From NCBI GenBank assembly GCA_031401815.1, contig JANNRW010000052.1, forward strand, positions 1 to 23,937: a stretch of DNA of 23,937 nt, read 5' to 3'. The notes under the pieces were generated by a model that had not been told where the DNA came from, did no database searches, and saw only the letters and a program-made list of their open reading frames with translations. Made by a program: the position numbers and the translations under genes. The DNA comes from JANNRW01 sp031401815 (lineage in GTDB: Bacteria > Desulfobacterota > Desulfuromonadia > Geobacterales > DSM-12255). Below are positions 7,904 through 15,596 of this stretch, in pieces; position 1 is the first letter of the stretch, and the number at the start of each line of letters is the position of its first letter.

Positions 7904-8596
7904 ATGGAAAACCTGCAAATTCTTAAAAAATCACTCCTGTTTTCAGGACTTGAGTCTGAATATCTGGAGCAGATCGGCTCGATTGCCCACAAAAGGAGCT
8001 TTTCCAAAGGAGAGACCCTTTTTGCCGAAGGGGAACCTGCTAATGGATTTTATCTCCTTGCAAGTGGTGGCGTCAAGCTTTGCAAAATATCTCCAGATGG
8101 GAGAGAGAAGGTTTTGCATTTTGTTCATCCGGGAGAAACCTTTGCGGAAGCTGCCTTTTTCGGTGATGGGAGTTATCCTGCAGAGTCAAGAGGGGTAGAG
8201 GTCGGCGAGGTGTTATTCTTTCCAAAAGAGGCTTTTATGGGGCTTCTGGAGCGTAACCCCAGATTTTCTCTCAATCTGATCATATCTCTTTCTCTTCTGC
8301 TGAGACGTTTTGCGAGGCAGATAGAAGAGCTCTCCTTTGCAGAGGTTCCGAACCGACTTGCAACATATCTTGTCGAACTTGCCGAGAGAAAATCCACAAC
8401 ATATCAGGGAAAGAGCTATCTTGATCTGGATATGAAAAAGAGTGAACTGGCTTCTAGGCTGGGGACTGTAAGTGAAACTCTTTCCAGGGCATTCAGAAAG
8501 CTTAAGGAAGAGAATCTTCTTGAAGTAGACGGCAGTCGTCTGATTATTTTGGATATGCCGGGATTGAAAAGGGTTGCTGGTATACATAAATGTTAA
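7904..8596 (+). CDS. Crp/Fnr-family transcription regulator
   Basis: A 230-residue cytosolic DNA-binding regulator. An N-terminal cyclic-nucleotide-binding-type beta-roll (about 11-125, with KGETLFAEGEPANGFYLLASG and HPGETFAEAAFFGDGSYPAES) is followed by a dimer helix and an Fnr-type winged HTH. The recognition helix TVSETLSRAFRKL carries E191, S194 and R195, the E-xx-SR set that in FNR reads TTGAT half-sites. The N-terminus lacks the cysteine cluster of FNR (visible Cys are only 60 and 230), so an oxygen-labile [4Fe-4S] sensor is unlikely. A haem/NO-responsive Dnr-like role or another ligand is possible. The ribosome site AAGGG is about 10 nt upstream. Confidence 0.9.
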   Translation: MENLQILKKSLLFSGLESEYLEQIGSIAHKRSFSKGETLFAEGEPANGFYLLASGGVKLCKISPDGREKVLHFVHPGETFAEAAFFGDGSYPAESRGVEVGEVLFFPKEAFMGLLERNPRFSLNLIISLSLLLRRFARQIEELSFAEVPNRLATYLVELAERKSTTYQGKSYLDLDMKKSELASRLGTVSETLSRAFRKLKEENLLEVDGSRLIILDMPGLKRVAGIHKC

Positions 8597-8711
8597 ATCC
8601 GCTAATTTACTATTATGATGGACTTTCACCGACAACATTGTTAATTTGATCCAATCCGAATTAATTGCGATTTTATCCCAACTACCATCCTAAACGATAG
8701 TGAGAACCTGA

Positions 8712-10223
8712 ATGCCGACTTACAGCGAAATAACCGGTTTCCGTTTTGCTGATACATTGCGTTCAAGTTTCAGAATTAGGCTCTTTGCAGGTATAACTGC
8801 ACTTATTCTTGCTGTCTCTTCATGCTTTGCAACCATGTTGCTTTATCAGCAGTACCGCATCCAGCAGGACAAATTGTCAGGTGAAGGGGTCTTGATGTCC
8901 AGGTTGCTGGCTCGGGATGTACGACTTGCTGTGTTTTCAGGTAGCAGGGAGCAGATTACCGAAGCAGCACAGGGTATCATGTCGTTTCCTGATTTGCAGG
9001 CGGCAGAAATTTATGACAGAAGTGGCCTTTTGCTGGTAAGGCTTGCCAAGCCAATCAGTGAAAAGATCGAGTATTCTCACTTCCAGGCAACTGTTCCGGG
9101 TTTGTTGAACCTGCAGAGTGAGCAGGAGATGATTGTTGGAAAAACCTGGGATCGTAACCCTGAAGCATCCATAGGGAGTGTCAGGATTACGGTTGACAAG
9201 TCAAGTGCGAATGAAAAATTCCGCAAGGTGATTTTACTGGCACTTCTTACTACAACCCTTTTTCTTACTATTGGCATAGTTTCGGGATATCTTTTTGCCA
9301 ACAGCATGACCAGACCTCTGTTGCAGCTCTCGGCAGGAGCAGCTGCGCTTAAGACAGGTGATGACAGGGTTTTTGTGGACATAGAATCTCCTGATGAAAT
9401 TGGGCAACTTGCCTCAAGTTTCAACGATATGGCTGTTGCTATCAGAGAGCGTACTCATGAATTGGAACAAGCGCTGCAGGATCTTTCCCTCCTTAATTTG
9501 CAGCTTGAAGAGAAGGTCAAGATGAGGACTGCGGAGCTTGAGAGCGTTAATAGCGAACTGGAGTCTTTCAACTATTCAGCCTCTCATGATTTACGTGCTC
9601 CGCTGAATCGTTTGACCGGATTTTGCGAAGCACTAAAGGAAGAGTATGCAGACAAACTGGACGATAAGGGAGCCTATTACATTGACAGGATAACATCTGT
9701 TGGTGACCAGATGAATCGTGTTTTATCCGCAATGCTGACTCTTTACCAAGTACAGCAGCGAGAAATTTTCATCAGGACAATAAATATCAGCGAAATAGTC
9801 CAGGCAGTTTTCAGAACATTGCAGGACATGGATGACAGCAGGGAGATAAAACTTGTAAATGCCGAGAATGTAATTGTCACTGCTGATATGAAGCTTATCT
9901 GGCTGGCTGTTGAGAACCTGCTTGGCAATGCCTGGAAGTTTACAGCAGATAGAGTCGGAGCTAAAATCGAGTTCGGACAGATTGATAGAGACGGAGAAAA
10001 AACTTGTTTCATAAAGGACAATGGTGTTGGCTTTAATATGGAATATGCTGATAAACTTTTCATCCCATTTCAGCGGCTCCATAATTATGAGGATTTTCCT
10101 GGCACAGGAATAGGGCTTGCCATTGTGCAGAGAATCATCGCACGTCACGGAGGACGGATCTGGTTTGAGAGCATTGAAGGGGAAGGGACTACCTGCTATT
10201 TTGTGTTGCCAGGCAGAGGCTGA
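8712..10223 (+). CDS. Membrane sensor histidine kinase (periplasmic CHASE8-like domain, HAMP, HisKA, HATPase)
   Basis: A 503-residue inner-membrane sensor. TM1 is at about 23-46 and TM2 at about 173-196, enclosing a periplasmic domain of about 125 residues that resembles CHASE8-type sensors (EGVLMSRLLARDVRLAVFSG, AAEIYDRSG). HAMP is at about 197-249, with a coiled coil at about 247-285. The HisKA motif SASHDLRAPLNRLTGF has phospho-acceptor H292. The ATPase domain shows the N box (E401-NLLGN-A), G1 DNGVG (436-440) and G2 GTGIGLA (465-471). The family resembles bacteriophytochrome-type kinases that pair with single-domain receivers, as seen here 17 bp downstream. Only a weak ribosome site is visible. 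The signal is not identifiable. Confidence 0.93.
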   Translation: MPTYSEITGFRFADTLRSSFRIRLFAGITALILAVSSCFATMLLYQQYRIQQDKLSGEGVLMSRLLARDVRLAVFSGSREQITEAAQGIMSFPDLQAAEIYDRSGLLLVRLAKPISEKIEYSHFQATVPGLLNLQSEQEMIVGKTWDRNPEASIGSVRITVDKSSANEKFRKVILLALLTTTLFLTIGIVSGYLFANSMTRPLLQLSAGAAALKTGDDRVFVDIESPDEIGQLASSFNDMAVAIRERTHELEQALQDLSLLNLQLEEKVKMRTAELESVNSELESFNYSASHDLRAPLNRLTGFCEALKEEYADKLDDKGAYYIDRITSVGDQMNRVLSAMLTLYQVQQREIFIRTINISEIVQAVFRTLQDMDDSREIKLVNAENVIVTADMKLIWLAVENLLGNAWKFTADRVGAKIEFGQIDRDGEKTCFIKDNGVGFNMEYADKLFIPFQRLHNYEDFPGTGIGLAIVQRIIARHGGRIWFESIEGEGTTCYFVLPGRG

Positions 10224-10240
10224 TAAGGCAAGGGGCTGAG

Positions 10241-10657
10241 ATGAGTGAGCTTTCTGTATTGATTGTTGAGGACAATGAAGATGACCGTTTTCTTACAGTG
10301 CGGGTCATAAAAAAACTCCCTTTTCAGGTAAGTATTGAAATCGCCCGGAATGGTGATGAGGCTCTTGGAAGGATTTTAGGTACGAATCTGCAACCCCCCT
10401 CTCTTCCATCTTTTGTGCTTCTTGATTTACAGCTTCCAAAACTTGGCGGAATAAAGCTGCTGGAGAAGATTCGAGCTTCATTTGACAGGAGCCAATTGCC
10501 GGTACTGATTCTGAGCTCTTCAGATAGTCCTCAGGATTTAGGCATCTGTAGCAGATTGGGGATCAATGGGTATCTTTCCAAACCGCTTGATCCGAATCTG
10601 CTACAGGAATGCCTGATAAGGGAAGGGATTCAGAAACAAAGGCTTTTCAGTGAGTGA
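10241..10657 (+). CDS. Stand-alone response-regulator receiver (Rcp1-like)
   Basis: A single receiver domain of 138 residues without output domain. Acidic pocket E10-D11 (with D14 nearby), phosphorylation site D62 in LLDLQLPKLGG, switch Ser93 or Ser94 and conserved K114 in YLSKPLD are all present. The long alpha2-beta3 insertion (GTNLQPPSLPSF) and the early EDNEDDR fit the Rcp1-like subfamily, which partners with kinases of the upstream type. AGGGG precedes the ATG. It probably acts by phosphotransfer or protein contact rather than DNA binding. Its 3' end overlaps the next convergent gene by 11 bp. Confidence 0.93.
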   Translation: MSELSVLIVEDNEDDRFLTVRVIKKLPFQVSIEIARNGDEALGRILGTNLQPPSLPSFVLLDLQLPKLGGIKLLEKIRASFDRSQLPVLILSSSDSPQDLGICSRLGINGYLSKPLDPNLLQECLIREGIQKQRLFSE

Positions 10658-11027
10658 CCTGACTACTGATATCCGGGAAATTAATCCCAGCTTTAGCCCG
10701 CTCTATTGCTTCAAGTTCACCAAGCCTTTCACCGATCCAGAAATGGATATTCCGCGCTGACTCATAGTTTAGAATAACTCCATTATCGATGAAACGAACC
10801 AGGCTGTTTTTCAAGTTGTCAGGTGTCTCTGTGACTAAATCCCCGATAGTTCCATTTGGATTTATTTCATGAGTGAGCTCATCAGGCAGCGGGGGGCGCT
10901 CCATGTAAAAATTCATTACAAGTTCACCCCTGGGTGTTATGCCGCCATGGGCTCCATTGATATATACCGGATTGTAAGCGTAGTTGAAAATGTACTTGAA
11001 TGTAATCTCAGGTTTTTTGTTCGACAT
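10647..11027 (-). CDS. Small conserved-looking hypothetical protein
   Basis: 126 residues, no signal peptide, no membrane segment. The ATG at 11027 is chosen because GAGGAG lies 8 nt upstream; the longer frame adds 14 residues without support. Visible features: a beta-rich first half (TFKYIFNYAYNPVYINGAHG, then RGELVMNFYMERPPLPDEL), a middle with polar loops, and a final helix (NYESARNIHFWIGERLGELEAIERAK). The arrangement of a strand pair, a P-x-P turn and a closing helix loosely recalls DUF3467-type proteins, but I cannot confirm this. It lies 34 bp after the quinone oxidoreductase gene on the same strand and is probably cotranscribed. Confidence 0.7.
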   Translation of the reverse strand: MSNKKPEITFKYIFNYAYNPVYINGAHGGITPRGELVMNFYMERPPLPDELTHEINPNGTIGDLVTETPDNLKNSLVRFIDNGVILNYESARNIHFWIGERLGELEAIERAKAGINFPDISSQVTH

Positions 11028-11061
11028 ATATTGTTCTCCTCTAGAGTATTTTGAGTCATAT

Positions 11062-12048
11062 TTATGCAATCTGAAGAACTATTTTGCCAAAATGCTTGTC
11101 TTCTTCCATCATCCGGTGAGCGTCAGCCACCTCATCCAGTGTAAAGACTTTTTCGATAATTGGCACAATAGTTCTGTCGGCAAATTTTGGGAGTGCAACT
11201 CTGCTAAACTCCCCGACAATATCCCCCTTGTCTTTTACAGGTCGTGATCTTAATACGCTCCCTATGATCTGCTGGCGCTTTACCATCATCAAAGCCAGAT
11301 TCAGTTCAGCCTTGATGCCGCTGATAACCCCTATAACTACCAGCCGTCCGGCATAACCGAGAGAGTTCATATTGGGTGCAAGATACTTGGCACCAACATG
11401 ATCCAGAATCAGATCAACACCTTTTTTGCCGGTAAACTCTTTAACAGCATCAGAAAAATCAGGAGTTTCACGAAAATTTATAACCAGATCAGCGCCAAGC
11501 AATTTTACACGATCTATCTTCTCCGGAGCAGCTGTCACAATTATTCTGGTATCAGGCAGAAGCGCTCTGCAAAGCTGTAGACCGGCAGTATTGACGCCCC
11601 CTCCGCCGCCATGAATGATTACGGTATTATTGTTCTTCAGCCCGCCAATCATAAAGATATTGAGAAATGCAGTTATGTAGGATTCACACACACAGGCGGC
11701 CTCGACGAAACTAATGTTTTCCGGAATTAACATAAGGTGAGAGGCATAGGCAACAGCATACTCGGCATAGGCACCACCACCAACCAGGGTCATTACGCGA
11801 TCACCGATATTCCAGCCCTTCACACCGTTACCGATTGCCTCAATTGTTCCGGCAGTTTCAAGGCCAAGTATATCAGAATCACCTGCCGGAGGAGGGTAAT
11901 TACCCATCCGCTGCACAAGATCAGGACGATTAACTGATGTGGCATGAACTTTAACCAGTACCTGTCCTTCTCCAGGGAGAGGTTTGGCAATCTCCCCGAT
12001 TTTCATGACCTCAACCCCTCCAAAACCTTCAAGCAGTACAGCTTTCAT
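11062..12048 (-). CDS. NAD(P)H:quinone oxidoreductase, PIG3-type zinc-free MDR
   Basis: Medium-chain dehydrogenase/reductase of 328 residues, cytosolic; the PIG3/QOR family reduces quinones or enones with NADPH. The N-terminal GroES-like domain has VHATSVNRPDLVQRMGNYPPP and DILGLETAGTIEAIG, hallmarks of the PIG3 branch. The zinc ligands of alcohol dehydrogenases are absent. The Rossmann loop reads HGGGGGVNTAG, with Asn where the last Gly of the motif normally stands. LDHVGAKYLAPNMNSLGYAGRLVVIG follows family pattern. The ATG at 12048 has AAGGGGG upstream and fits the family start; the frame extends 17 residues further without support. It heads a probable two-gene unit with the hypothetical downstream. 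Confidence 0.92.
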   Translation of the reverse strand: MKAVLLEGFGGVEVMKIGEIAKPLPGEGQVLVKVHATSVNRPDLVQRMGNYPPPAGDSDILGLETAGTIEAIGNGVKGWNIGDRVMTLVGGGAYAEYAVAYASHLMLIPENISFVEAACVCESYITAFLNIFMIGGLKNNNTVIIHGGGGGVNTAGLQLCRALLPDTRIIVTAAPEKIDRVKLLGADLVINFRETPDFSDAVKEFTGKKGVDLILDHVGAKYLAPNMNSLGYAGRLVVIGVISGIKAELNLALMMVKRQQIIGSVLRSRPVKDKGDIVGEFSRVALPKFADRTIVPIIEKVFTLDEVADAHRMMEEDKHFGKIVLQIA

Positions 12049-12090
12049 GTTTACCCCCTTATCAGGCACTGTTTTTGTAACTGAAATAAA

Positions 12091-12119
12091 TTGATACACC
12101 GGCAGTCAAAGGCTGTCAA
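12091..12119 (-). promoter_or_regulatory. Sigma70-type promoter for the quinone oxidoreductase
   Basis: On the - strand, -35 TTGACA (12114-12119) and -10 TATCAA (12091-12096) are separated by 17 bp. This places the start about 35 bp upstream of the coding ATG. Confidence 0.55.
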
Positions 12120-12185
12120 TGGTTTTGGCTGGTTAGAACCTTAAAGCGATGATATGGAGATTCAGGCGGGGTGTATTGGCAGGAT

Positions 12186-14294
12186 TTAAAAACTTCTTCT
12201 GACGGATGCCGCAATTCTTTTTTCCAGCTTGTTGTCCACATCACGCCTTGCATAGGCGTAATCAATGGAAGTCGAGAGAAGCTTGAACTCGGCGAGAATT
12301 CCGGTAGAAAATATCATCGTCAGGTTACCGGCATCATCCTGAATTTTCAGTGATCCGTTAAGAGATAATCTGCCGATTGGAGAGTAACGACCGGTGATCA
12401 TAAGGAATTTTGAGGCCGGAAGGTTGTTTGATTTAGTCAAGGAGAGGGTTTCGGAGATTGATGCATAATTACGAAGTACTCCGGTTCTGGTAAAAAAATT
12501 GTAACTGTACCTTTGAATAAGTTCGGCTGATGAGTTGTTGACGTCGATCTGACTGCTGTTGACATTCATGTATTTATAGCTTAAGTGTGAATCGTGATAC
12601 CTGTCAGGTCTGTAATCCAGTTGACCCTCGGTAGAAAGAGTGTTTGTTTTGACATTGTCGGAATTTCTTGACTCAAGAGTCATATTGTAACTTAAAAAAG
12701 TCTTCTCCTGTCTGTAAGTAATGTTGTGTCTCAATCGGGCAAGCGTTGAAGGTGTTTCACCGGAGAATAAATAGTCGTAATTAGCTTCCAGCGAAGAACT
12801 AAGGTGAGCTGATTTATTCCATGAAACCGAACCGGATGTGAGTGAACTGAAATAGTTGCGGGTTGAGCTCGATGAGGAGGGTCCGGCCTGACTGACTTTG
12901 CTGCTGTCATTATGATACTTGAGTTCTTCTTTCATTTCATAAGCAAACTGCCCGACCGGTCTGTACCCGGCTCTGAACAGGAGAGAGTGACTCCAGGTTG
13001 TGAAGGCATCTTTGATATAAAGATTTCTCAAGTTGTAGAGAGCATACAGGGAGAGTTTGTCACTGAAGCGTCTTGTGCTTGAAGATTCGATGGAGCTATT
13101 AATGTATAACGATTCAGACCCATTACTGTTCTTACTGCTTGCTATCGAAATCAGTGGCGCAAGAGTGAATTGCGAACGTGTGAAAGTAGTCCCGCCGATA
13201 GCAAGAGAGTTTTCCTGAGATCTGGTAATTTTGCTTACTGGACTGATTTCTCTGCCTTCTGAATTAGAAACTCTGATATACCACTCTGTTTCAGCCCCCC
13301 AAATACCTCTCAAGTAGATCGGGATACTGGCTTTTTCAGTCAGGATATCGTTTTCAAGCCGCCGGTTAAAGTTCAGAAAGGTTCTGGCATCCCATGCCTT
13401 GCGTGAAGCTATGGCGAAAAGGTTGACATCATACTCTTCAAAAGAGTTGCTCTTCGTAGCCCCTGTACGGCTGGTCATACGGCCATCTGCTGAAATATCG
13501 ATCCAGTTGGTAAGTGCAGACCACTTGCGCCTGCCGATGTTGTCTATGAGGCCGATCTGAATCTGCTGCTGATCGTAGTTATCAGATCTGTTAATACGAT
13601 TGTCATAAGAAAGAGCGCGGTAATGGAGCCAGTTATTCTCCTTGTTCAAGCCGGCAACCGCAAGTTCCTTGGTCATATTGTCAATATATCTTAAATCCCC
13701 TCCTGATTTATTAATGCTCTCGCGGTAATCCACATAGAGGCGGGGAAGTCCTCTCATTGAGGGAGAAGATGCCCTTTCAGGCTCGTAGGCAAATGTAAAA
13801 CCGGCAGAAACACCCTTTCCCTCTCCTTCAATTCTGTAAGTAAAACCGTCAGTAATGATATCTGAATAAATCGTGTTTCTAAAGTTGGGTATAAAGCCGT
13901 TATCCATGTAAGCTCGGAATCTAATAGGAAGGTTTACCGGAGAATATCCGATCTGGGCGTCATAAAGGAACTTTCCAAGATCCCCGGTAATTCTGGTTTC
14001 AGATGTTTCATCAGTTACACTGGTATTGAAAGAACGCCAGTCGTAACCAAGCTGGACAGTGTAGAACTGTGGCTGATTGCGCTGCACCAGATTTGAGGAC
14101 TTCCAGAAAAGTGAGTAGTTTTGGGTAAATGAGTTTCCGTTGTAAACAGGTGTGCCCCCTCTTGATGCATTATAGCTGATATAAGAAAGCTCAGCAGCGC
14201 CATTAAGAGTGGTATAAGCTTCAGCAACTGAAGAAAAGGCTATAAGCCCCAGCGTACAGGTAAGGAGTGCGGTTATGTTAAGTCGAATATTCAT
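12186..14294 (-). CDS. Outer-membrane beta-barrel protein (porin-like), cytochrome-linked
   Basis: A 702-residue exported protein with a signal peptide (MNIRLNITALL..., cleavage near AEA|YTT). The rest is alternating amphipathic strands with many aromatic girdle residues and Ser/Asn-rich loops, ending in Phe (VRRSF) as expected for BAM-inserted barrels. The size is close to that of 26-strand MtrB-type porins, but I do not see the MtrB N-terminal Cys pair and cannot place it in a named family. The ATG at 14294 suits the signal peptide better than one 9 bp upstream, which leaves no room for a ribosome site. It is the last gene of the cytochrome island, has its own sigma54-like promoter, and may be the export channel or electron conduit for the adjacent tetrahaem cytochrome (inference). 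Confidence 0.85.
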   Translation of the reverse strand: MNIRLNITALLTCTLGLIAFSSVAEAYTTLNGAAELSYISYNASRGGTPVYNGNSFTQNYSLFWKSSNLVQRNQPQFYTVQLGYDWRSFNTSVTDETSETRITGDLGKFLYDAQIGYSPVNLPIRFRAYMDNGFIPNFRNTIYSDIITDGFTYRIEGEGKGVSAGFTFAYEPERASSPSMRGLPRLYVDYRESINKSGGDLRYIDNMTKELAVAGLNKENNWLHYRALSYDNRINRSDNYDQQQIQIGLIDNIGRRKWSALTNWIDISADGRMTSRTGATKSNSFEEYDVNLFAIASRKAWDARTFLNFNRRLENDILTEKASIPIYLRGIWGAETEWYIRVSNSEGREISPVSKITRSQENSLAIGGTTFTRSQFTLAPLISIASSKNSNGSESLYINSSIESSSTRRFSDKLSLYALYNLRNLYIKDAFTTWSHSLLFRAGYRPVGQFAYEMKEELKYHNDSSKVSQAGPSSSSSTRNYFSSLTSGSVSWNKSAHLSSSLEANYDYLFSGETPSTLARLRHNITYRQEKTFLSYNMTLESRNSDNVKTNTLSTEGQLDYRPDRYHDSHLSYKYMNVNSSQIDVNNSSAELIQRYSYNFFTRTGVLRNYASISETLSLTKSNNLPASKFLMITGRYSPIGRLSLNGSLKIQDDAGNLTMIFSTGILAEFKLLSTSIDYAYARRDVDNKLEKRIAASVRRSF

Positions 14295-14335
14295 ACAAAT
14301 CATCCAGATTAATAAAACTATACTGTTTTAATTAA

Positions 14336-14351
14336 TGCAATAAACATGCCG
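14336..14351 (-). promoter_or_regulatory. Sigma54 (-24/-12) promoter candidate for the beta-barrel gene
   Basis: The - strand reads CGGCATGTTTATTGCA. The GG and GC are exactly 10 nt apart, and the sequence matches GGCA-Y-G-N4-TTGCA of the sigma54 consensus. The predicted start is near 14325, giving a 5' leader of about 30 nt. Confidence 0.6.
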
Positions 14352-14526
14352 TATTATCGATACTTTGTGTGAGTTTTGAGAGGGCTACTTGACTGATACA
14401 TAGATCCAGAAAGCAGCAGTTGAAACAGAGAGGCAGAGGAAATCATTAATCGGGCAACGGTGGGGGAAATCAAATTTATCGGAATCTGATAACAGGATTA
14501 TAAGAAATTAGGTAATCAGTTGCAAT

Positions 14527-14559
14527 AAAAAAAGGGAGAGGTTGCCCTCTCCCTTTTTT
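14527..14559 (-). terminator. Intrinsic terminator after the tetrahaem cytochrome
   Basis: 8-bp perfect stem (GGGAGAGG at 14534-14541 with CCTCTCCC at 14546-14553), 4-nt loop, and seven T on the - strand (14527-14533). It ends the OmcE-like transcript before the barrel gene. T-runs on both sides would let it work in either direction. Confidence 0.9.
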
Positions 14560-14579
14560 GTACATCGCCTGTTTTACAG

Positions 14580-15323
14580 TTACTTGTTGTGGCAACCGAG
14601 GCAGAGTTGTGAATTATTCATAGTGTCGCGGAGGAACGGAGAATTCTGTGAGTCATGAACTGCGTGGCAGCTGCCGCACTCAAGTGAACGATTGGTGGTT
14701 GAGCGGGTAGCAGACTGGCCAGTGCCGGCTGTGCTCTTGAAGAGCGGGAACCTTACTGTAAATGCATTGCCAACACCCATTGTCGAGCCTGTACCTGGCC
14801 AGAGGTCGCTCTGCCCGTCTACAGTTGAAACCGGGAAGTTGATCGGGTGAGTTTTGCTCAGGTTTCTTCCGCCAATGGCGGCCGGGGTTGTTGATGGAAT
14901 TGTCGCTGTGGCAAAAACACCGGCTGCTGCAGTGTGAATCATGCCAGTAACTCCAGTTCCGTCAATGGCTCCTGCATTATGCACTGCGTTGATGTTCGTT
15001 ACACCGTCGTGACAGCTCATGCAGAAAAGTGAAGTACTGTCGGAAGTGAATCCGCTCTTGAAGGATACGTTCTGCATATTAAGGCCGGAATAGAGGGTAA
15101 ATACAGATGCTGTGGGGTTGGTGCGGTTCCAGAGCGGCAGTGCAAGATTGGCGTTGTGCGGTGCGTGACAATAAATACAGATCTGGGTGCTTGTTCCGCC
15201 TGACTGGGTTGCTCCACCTGATGGAGAGAGGTCGTGCTTGCTGCCGACGATTGTAGCCCCGAATGCGGCTGATGCAGCCGAAATGAGACCAACTACTGCT
15301 ACTAGTGCTAATACTTTTTTCAT
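14580..15323 (-). CDS. omcE: OmcE-like tetrahaem c-type cytochrome (extracellular filament candidate)
   Basis: A 247-residue exported cytochrome; the signal peptide is cleaved near AFG|ATIVGSKHDL. Four CXXCH sites bind haem at C49-H53, C101-H105, C216-H220 and C241-H245. Six further His (30, 56, 115, 130, 159, 223) are enough for bis-His ligation of all four haems. Size, haem number, the GSKHDL start and the place at the end of a ppcA-resB-resC-cytochrome-NHL series match Geobacter OmcE, whose filaments are tetrahaem nanowires. The ATG at 15323 has GGAG 6 nt upstream; the frame runs 51 residues further up, but that extension lies before the signal peptide. Between haems 2 and 3 is a Ser/Thr/Gly-rich stretch of about 110 residues. 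It is monocistronic by its own promoter and terminator. Confidence 0.85.
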   Translation of the reverse strand: MKKVLALVAVVGLISAASAAFGATIVGSKHDLSPSGGATQSGGTSTQICIYCHAPHNANLALPLWNRTNPTASVFTLYSGLNMQNVSFKSGFTSDSTSLFCMSCHDGVTNINAVHNAGAIDGTGVTGMIHTAAAGVFATATIPSTTPAAIGGRNLSKTHPINFPVSTVDGQSDLWPGTGSTMGVGNAFTVRFPLFKSTAGTGQSATRSTTNRSLECGSCHAVHDSQNSPFLRDTMNNSQLCLGCHNK

Positions 15324-15346
15324 ACTTTTCTCCTTTTTTTTAAATG

Positions 15347-15360
15347 GCCTGCATGCAGGC
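15347..15360. promoter_or_regulatory. Perfect 14-bp palindrome in the omcE-like 5' leader
   Basis: GCCTGCATGCAGGC is its own reverse complement. It lies between the predicted sigma54 start (about 15379) and the ribosome site (about 15330-15333). It could be an operator or a small mRNA stem (5 bp, loop CATG). Confidence 0.4.
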
Positions 15361-15390
15361 TGAAATATTTGCTGTATGTGAAGAAACGAA

Positions 15391-15406
15391 GCAGTTAACG
15401 TGCCAA
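15391..15406 (-). promoter_or_regulatory. Sigma54 (-24/-12) promoter candidate for the OmcE-like gene
   Basis: The - strand reads TTGGCACGTTAACTGC. The -24 half YTGGCACG is perfect, and the -12 half is CTGCT against TTGCW, with GG and GC exactly 10 nt apart. The predicted start is an A near 15379, 56 nt before the ATG. It sits in the 273-bp spacer between the NHL gene and the cytochrome. Confidence 0.7.
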
Positions 15407-15596
15407 TAAATAAAAATGGGGGGAAAATACAAAATATGGGCAGATTTTCGCAGTTGACAATATAGATGCAGAGCAATTGCGCTTGATCGAGTCAGGATAA
15501 TTATGAATTGCCAATCATTGTATTGAGCAGTCTATTCTAAAAATTGTTATTTGGCGTACGGTTCTAAGCCATTTTCCGTTATGCGCGAAAGTAGAG

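Noticed and set aside
8597..8711. Fnr-type site (TTGAT half) between the Crp/Fnr gene and the kinase
   Set aside because: Only one half-site is present (TTGATCCAATCC); the second half does not match ATCAA.
10647..10657. Frameshift or fusion at the overlap of the receiver gene and the convergent hypothetical
   Set aside because: Both frames are intact and end normally; an 11-bp tail-to-tail overlap is ordinary in compact genomes.
12120..12185. Terminator after the beta-barrel gene
   Set aside because: Only weak GGTT/AACC pairings are present and no T-run follows a stable stem.
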